This document shows, piece by piece, positions 6,246 to 6,704 of a stretch of DNA of 6,704 bases. The notes under the pieces were generated by a model. The model saw only the letters and a list, made by a program, of their open reading frames with translations. It made no database searches and was not told where the DNA came from. The position numbers were made by a program, and so were the translations under genes. This DNA is from an uncultured Novosphingobium sp. (lineage in GTDB: Bacteria > Pseudomonadota > Alphaproteobacteria > Sphingomonadales > Sphingomonadaceae), in assembly GCA_937860195.1 (NCBI GenBank), contig CALMBN010000190.1:1-6704 (forward strand). Reading direction: 5' to 3'. Position 1 is the first letter of the stretch. Each line of letters opens with the position of its first letter.

Positions 6246-6495
6246 CCGCACGATCAGCATCGACTGCGACGTGCTGCAAGCCGACGGCGGCACCCGCACG
6301 GCTTCCATCACCGGCGGCTACGTGGCGTTGACGCGGGCCTTCGAGCGTTGCGTCGCGCTCGGCGTGCTGAAGGCGGTGCCGCTGGTCGAGCCCGCGGTGG
6401 AGCATGCAGTGGGTCTGGTGGCAGTTGCCCGCGAGCCCCTGTCGCCATTGGTTGCCGCACTGTTCGCGGCGGCGAAGAAGATGATGGCGGGGTAG
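6112..6495 (+). pseudogene. rph: Internal fragment of RNase PH (rph) fused to a foreign 3' end
   Basis: The first 73 or more codons match the middle of RNase PH, the phosphate-dependent 3'-5' exonuclease that trims tRNA 3' ends. [33 protein letters not shown] and [20 protein letters not shown] align with E. coli residues from about 65 onward, and include the phosphate-binding arginines equivalent to R86 (GRT) and R126 (GTRTAS). Both ends are missing: the residues before this methionine do not give the expected AEYG, and downstream the hallmark VGI-x-x-G-x-x-x-LDLDY-x-ED never appears. The reading frame (+1 relative to metC) continues without a stop into a LysR-like tail ending at 6495. Methionine 6112 is an internal residue of RNase PH, not a true start, and no ribosome binding site is evident. 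No function is expected. Confidence 0.85.
6361..6495 (+). pseudogene. Probable C-terminal fragment of a LysR-type regulator
   Basis: The last 44 codons of the open frame read [20 protein letters not shown], then [20 protein letters not shown] and MMAG. This resembles the end of LysR substrate-binding domains, where a segment of the type L-x-A-x-P-L-x-E-P is followed by a GLV strand, then an [LM]SP and a final helix. The helix-turn-helix domain and most of the effector domain are absent. The 5' boundary cannot be placed exactly, because GVLKAVPL could also be read as RNase PH (which often has G-x-LK-x-x-P-[LI] here). It ends 12 bases from the convergent stop of the DoxX gene. Identification is by motif memory and moderate only. 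Confidence 0.55.
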
Positions 6496-6507
6496 CCTGC
6501 CAGGGGC

Positions 6508-6704
6508 TCAGCCGATGCGTTCCTTGATCAGATGATCGAGCGAGGCACGACCCGGGCCCCAGGCCATGATGCCAAGCGCCATTGCGGCCCAGGTCACATG
6601 CAAAGGCCAACCGTCCGGCACGGTGAGCTGAACGATGACTGTCATCATGAGAAGCCCAAGTGCGGCAAAGCGCGTCGCCAGGCCGAGAACAAGGAGAATG
6701 GGCA
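6508..6704 (-). CDS. DoxX family membrane protein, C-terminal part
   Basis: Minus-strand frame open from the right edge to TGA at 6510-6508, encoding 64 residues of the C-terminal part. Visible features are a hydrophobic helix with the family-like LGLATRFAALGLLMMTVIVQ, the short loop PDGWPLHV, a second helix around TWAAMALGIMAWGPG, and the terminal LSLDHLL-like element here ASLDHLIKERIG. DoxX-type proteins are small four-helix inner-membrane proteins of about 130-160 residues; some are linked to quinone or thiol redox systems, but their specific role is usually unknown. The gene's start lies outside the window. It converges on the LysR-like fragment with a 12-base gap. Confidence 0.8.
   Translation of the reverse strand, partial: PILLVLGLATRFAALGLLMMTVIVQLTVPDGWPLHVTWAAMALGIMAWGPGRASLDHLIKERIG

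Noticed and set aside
6112..6495. A novel fusion protein of RNase PH and a regulator domain
   Set aside because: The RNase PH part lacks both ends of its single domain and the LysR-like part lacks most of its own, so neither could fold normally. The start is an internal methionine without a ribosome binding site.
1..6704. CRISPR array, toxin-antitoxin pair, transposase or phage genes
   Set aside because: No spaced direct repeats, no small paired genes and no recombinase motifs were found on either strand.

Overview
The window looks like a piece of an alphaproteobacterial genome, most likely Sphingomonadales (Erythrobacter/Novosphingobium-like). Most genes are GC-rich, and the QueF, membrane protein, SseA and MetC-like proteins have the style of that order. 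I made the assignment by reading proteins, not by a database search. Two breakpoints frame an otherwise ordinary chromosomal block: a tRNA-derived scar at the left and a mosaic of gene fragments at the right.

Left edge (1-286): about 220 bases of AT-richer DNA (about 44% GC by hand count) end at the 3' 40 bases of a tRNA, probably tRNA-Thr, whose 5' half is absent. This is what an element integrated at a tRNA 3' end leaves at its distal boundary. A partial minus-strand reading frame and a possible outward-facing promoter lie on the element side.

Centre (287-5139): two overlapping acyl-CoA dehydrogenase genes form an operon. The first encodes a degenerate partner-like subunit and the second a canonical FAD-binding subunit, so together they probably make a heteromeric enzyme. 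The operon converges, with overlapping stop codons, on queF (preQ0 reductase, queuosine synthesis). Divergent from queF is a gene for a membrane-anchored Pro/Ala-rich protein of unknown function. Then come sseA (3-mercaptopyruvate sulfurtransferase) and, 2 bases later, a metC-like cystathionine beta-lyase gene, a plausible sulfur amino-acid operon.

Right edge (about 6111-6704): metC breaks off about 65-70 codons early and passes, at a stretch of about 15 bases that reads correctly in both genes, into an internal segment of rph (RNase PH) in another frame. The rph segment then runs in frame into what looks like the last 45 or so codons of a LysR-type regulator, followed by the convergent 3' part of a doxX-family gene. 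Three unrelated broken genes within 400 bases, joined where their sequences are compatible, point to a chimeric join (amplification or assembly artefact, or a real rearrangement hotspot) rather than a new gene. I found no convincing undescribed system, CRISPR array or intact mobile element.
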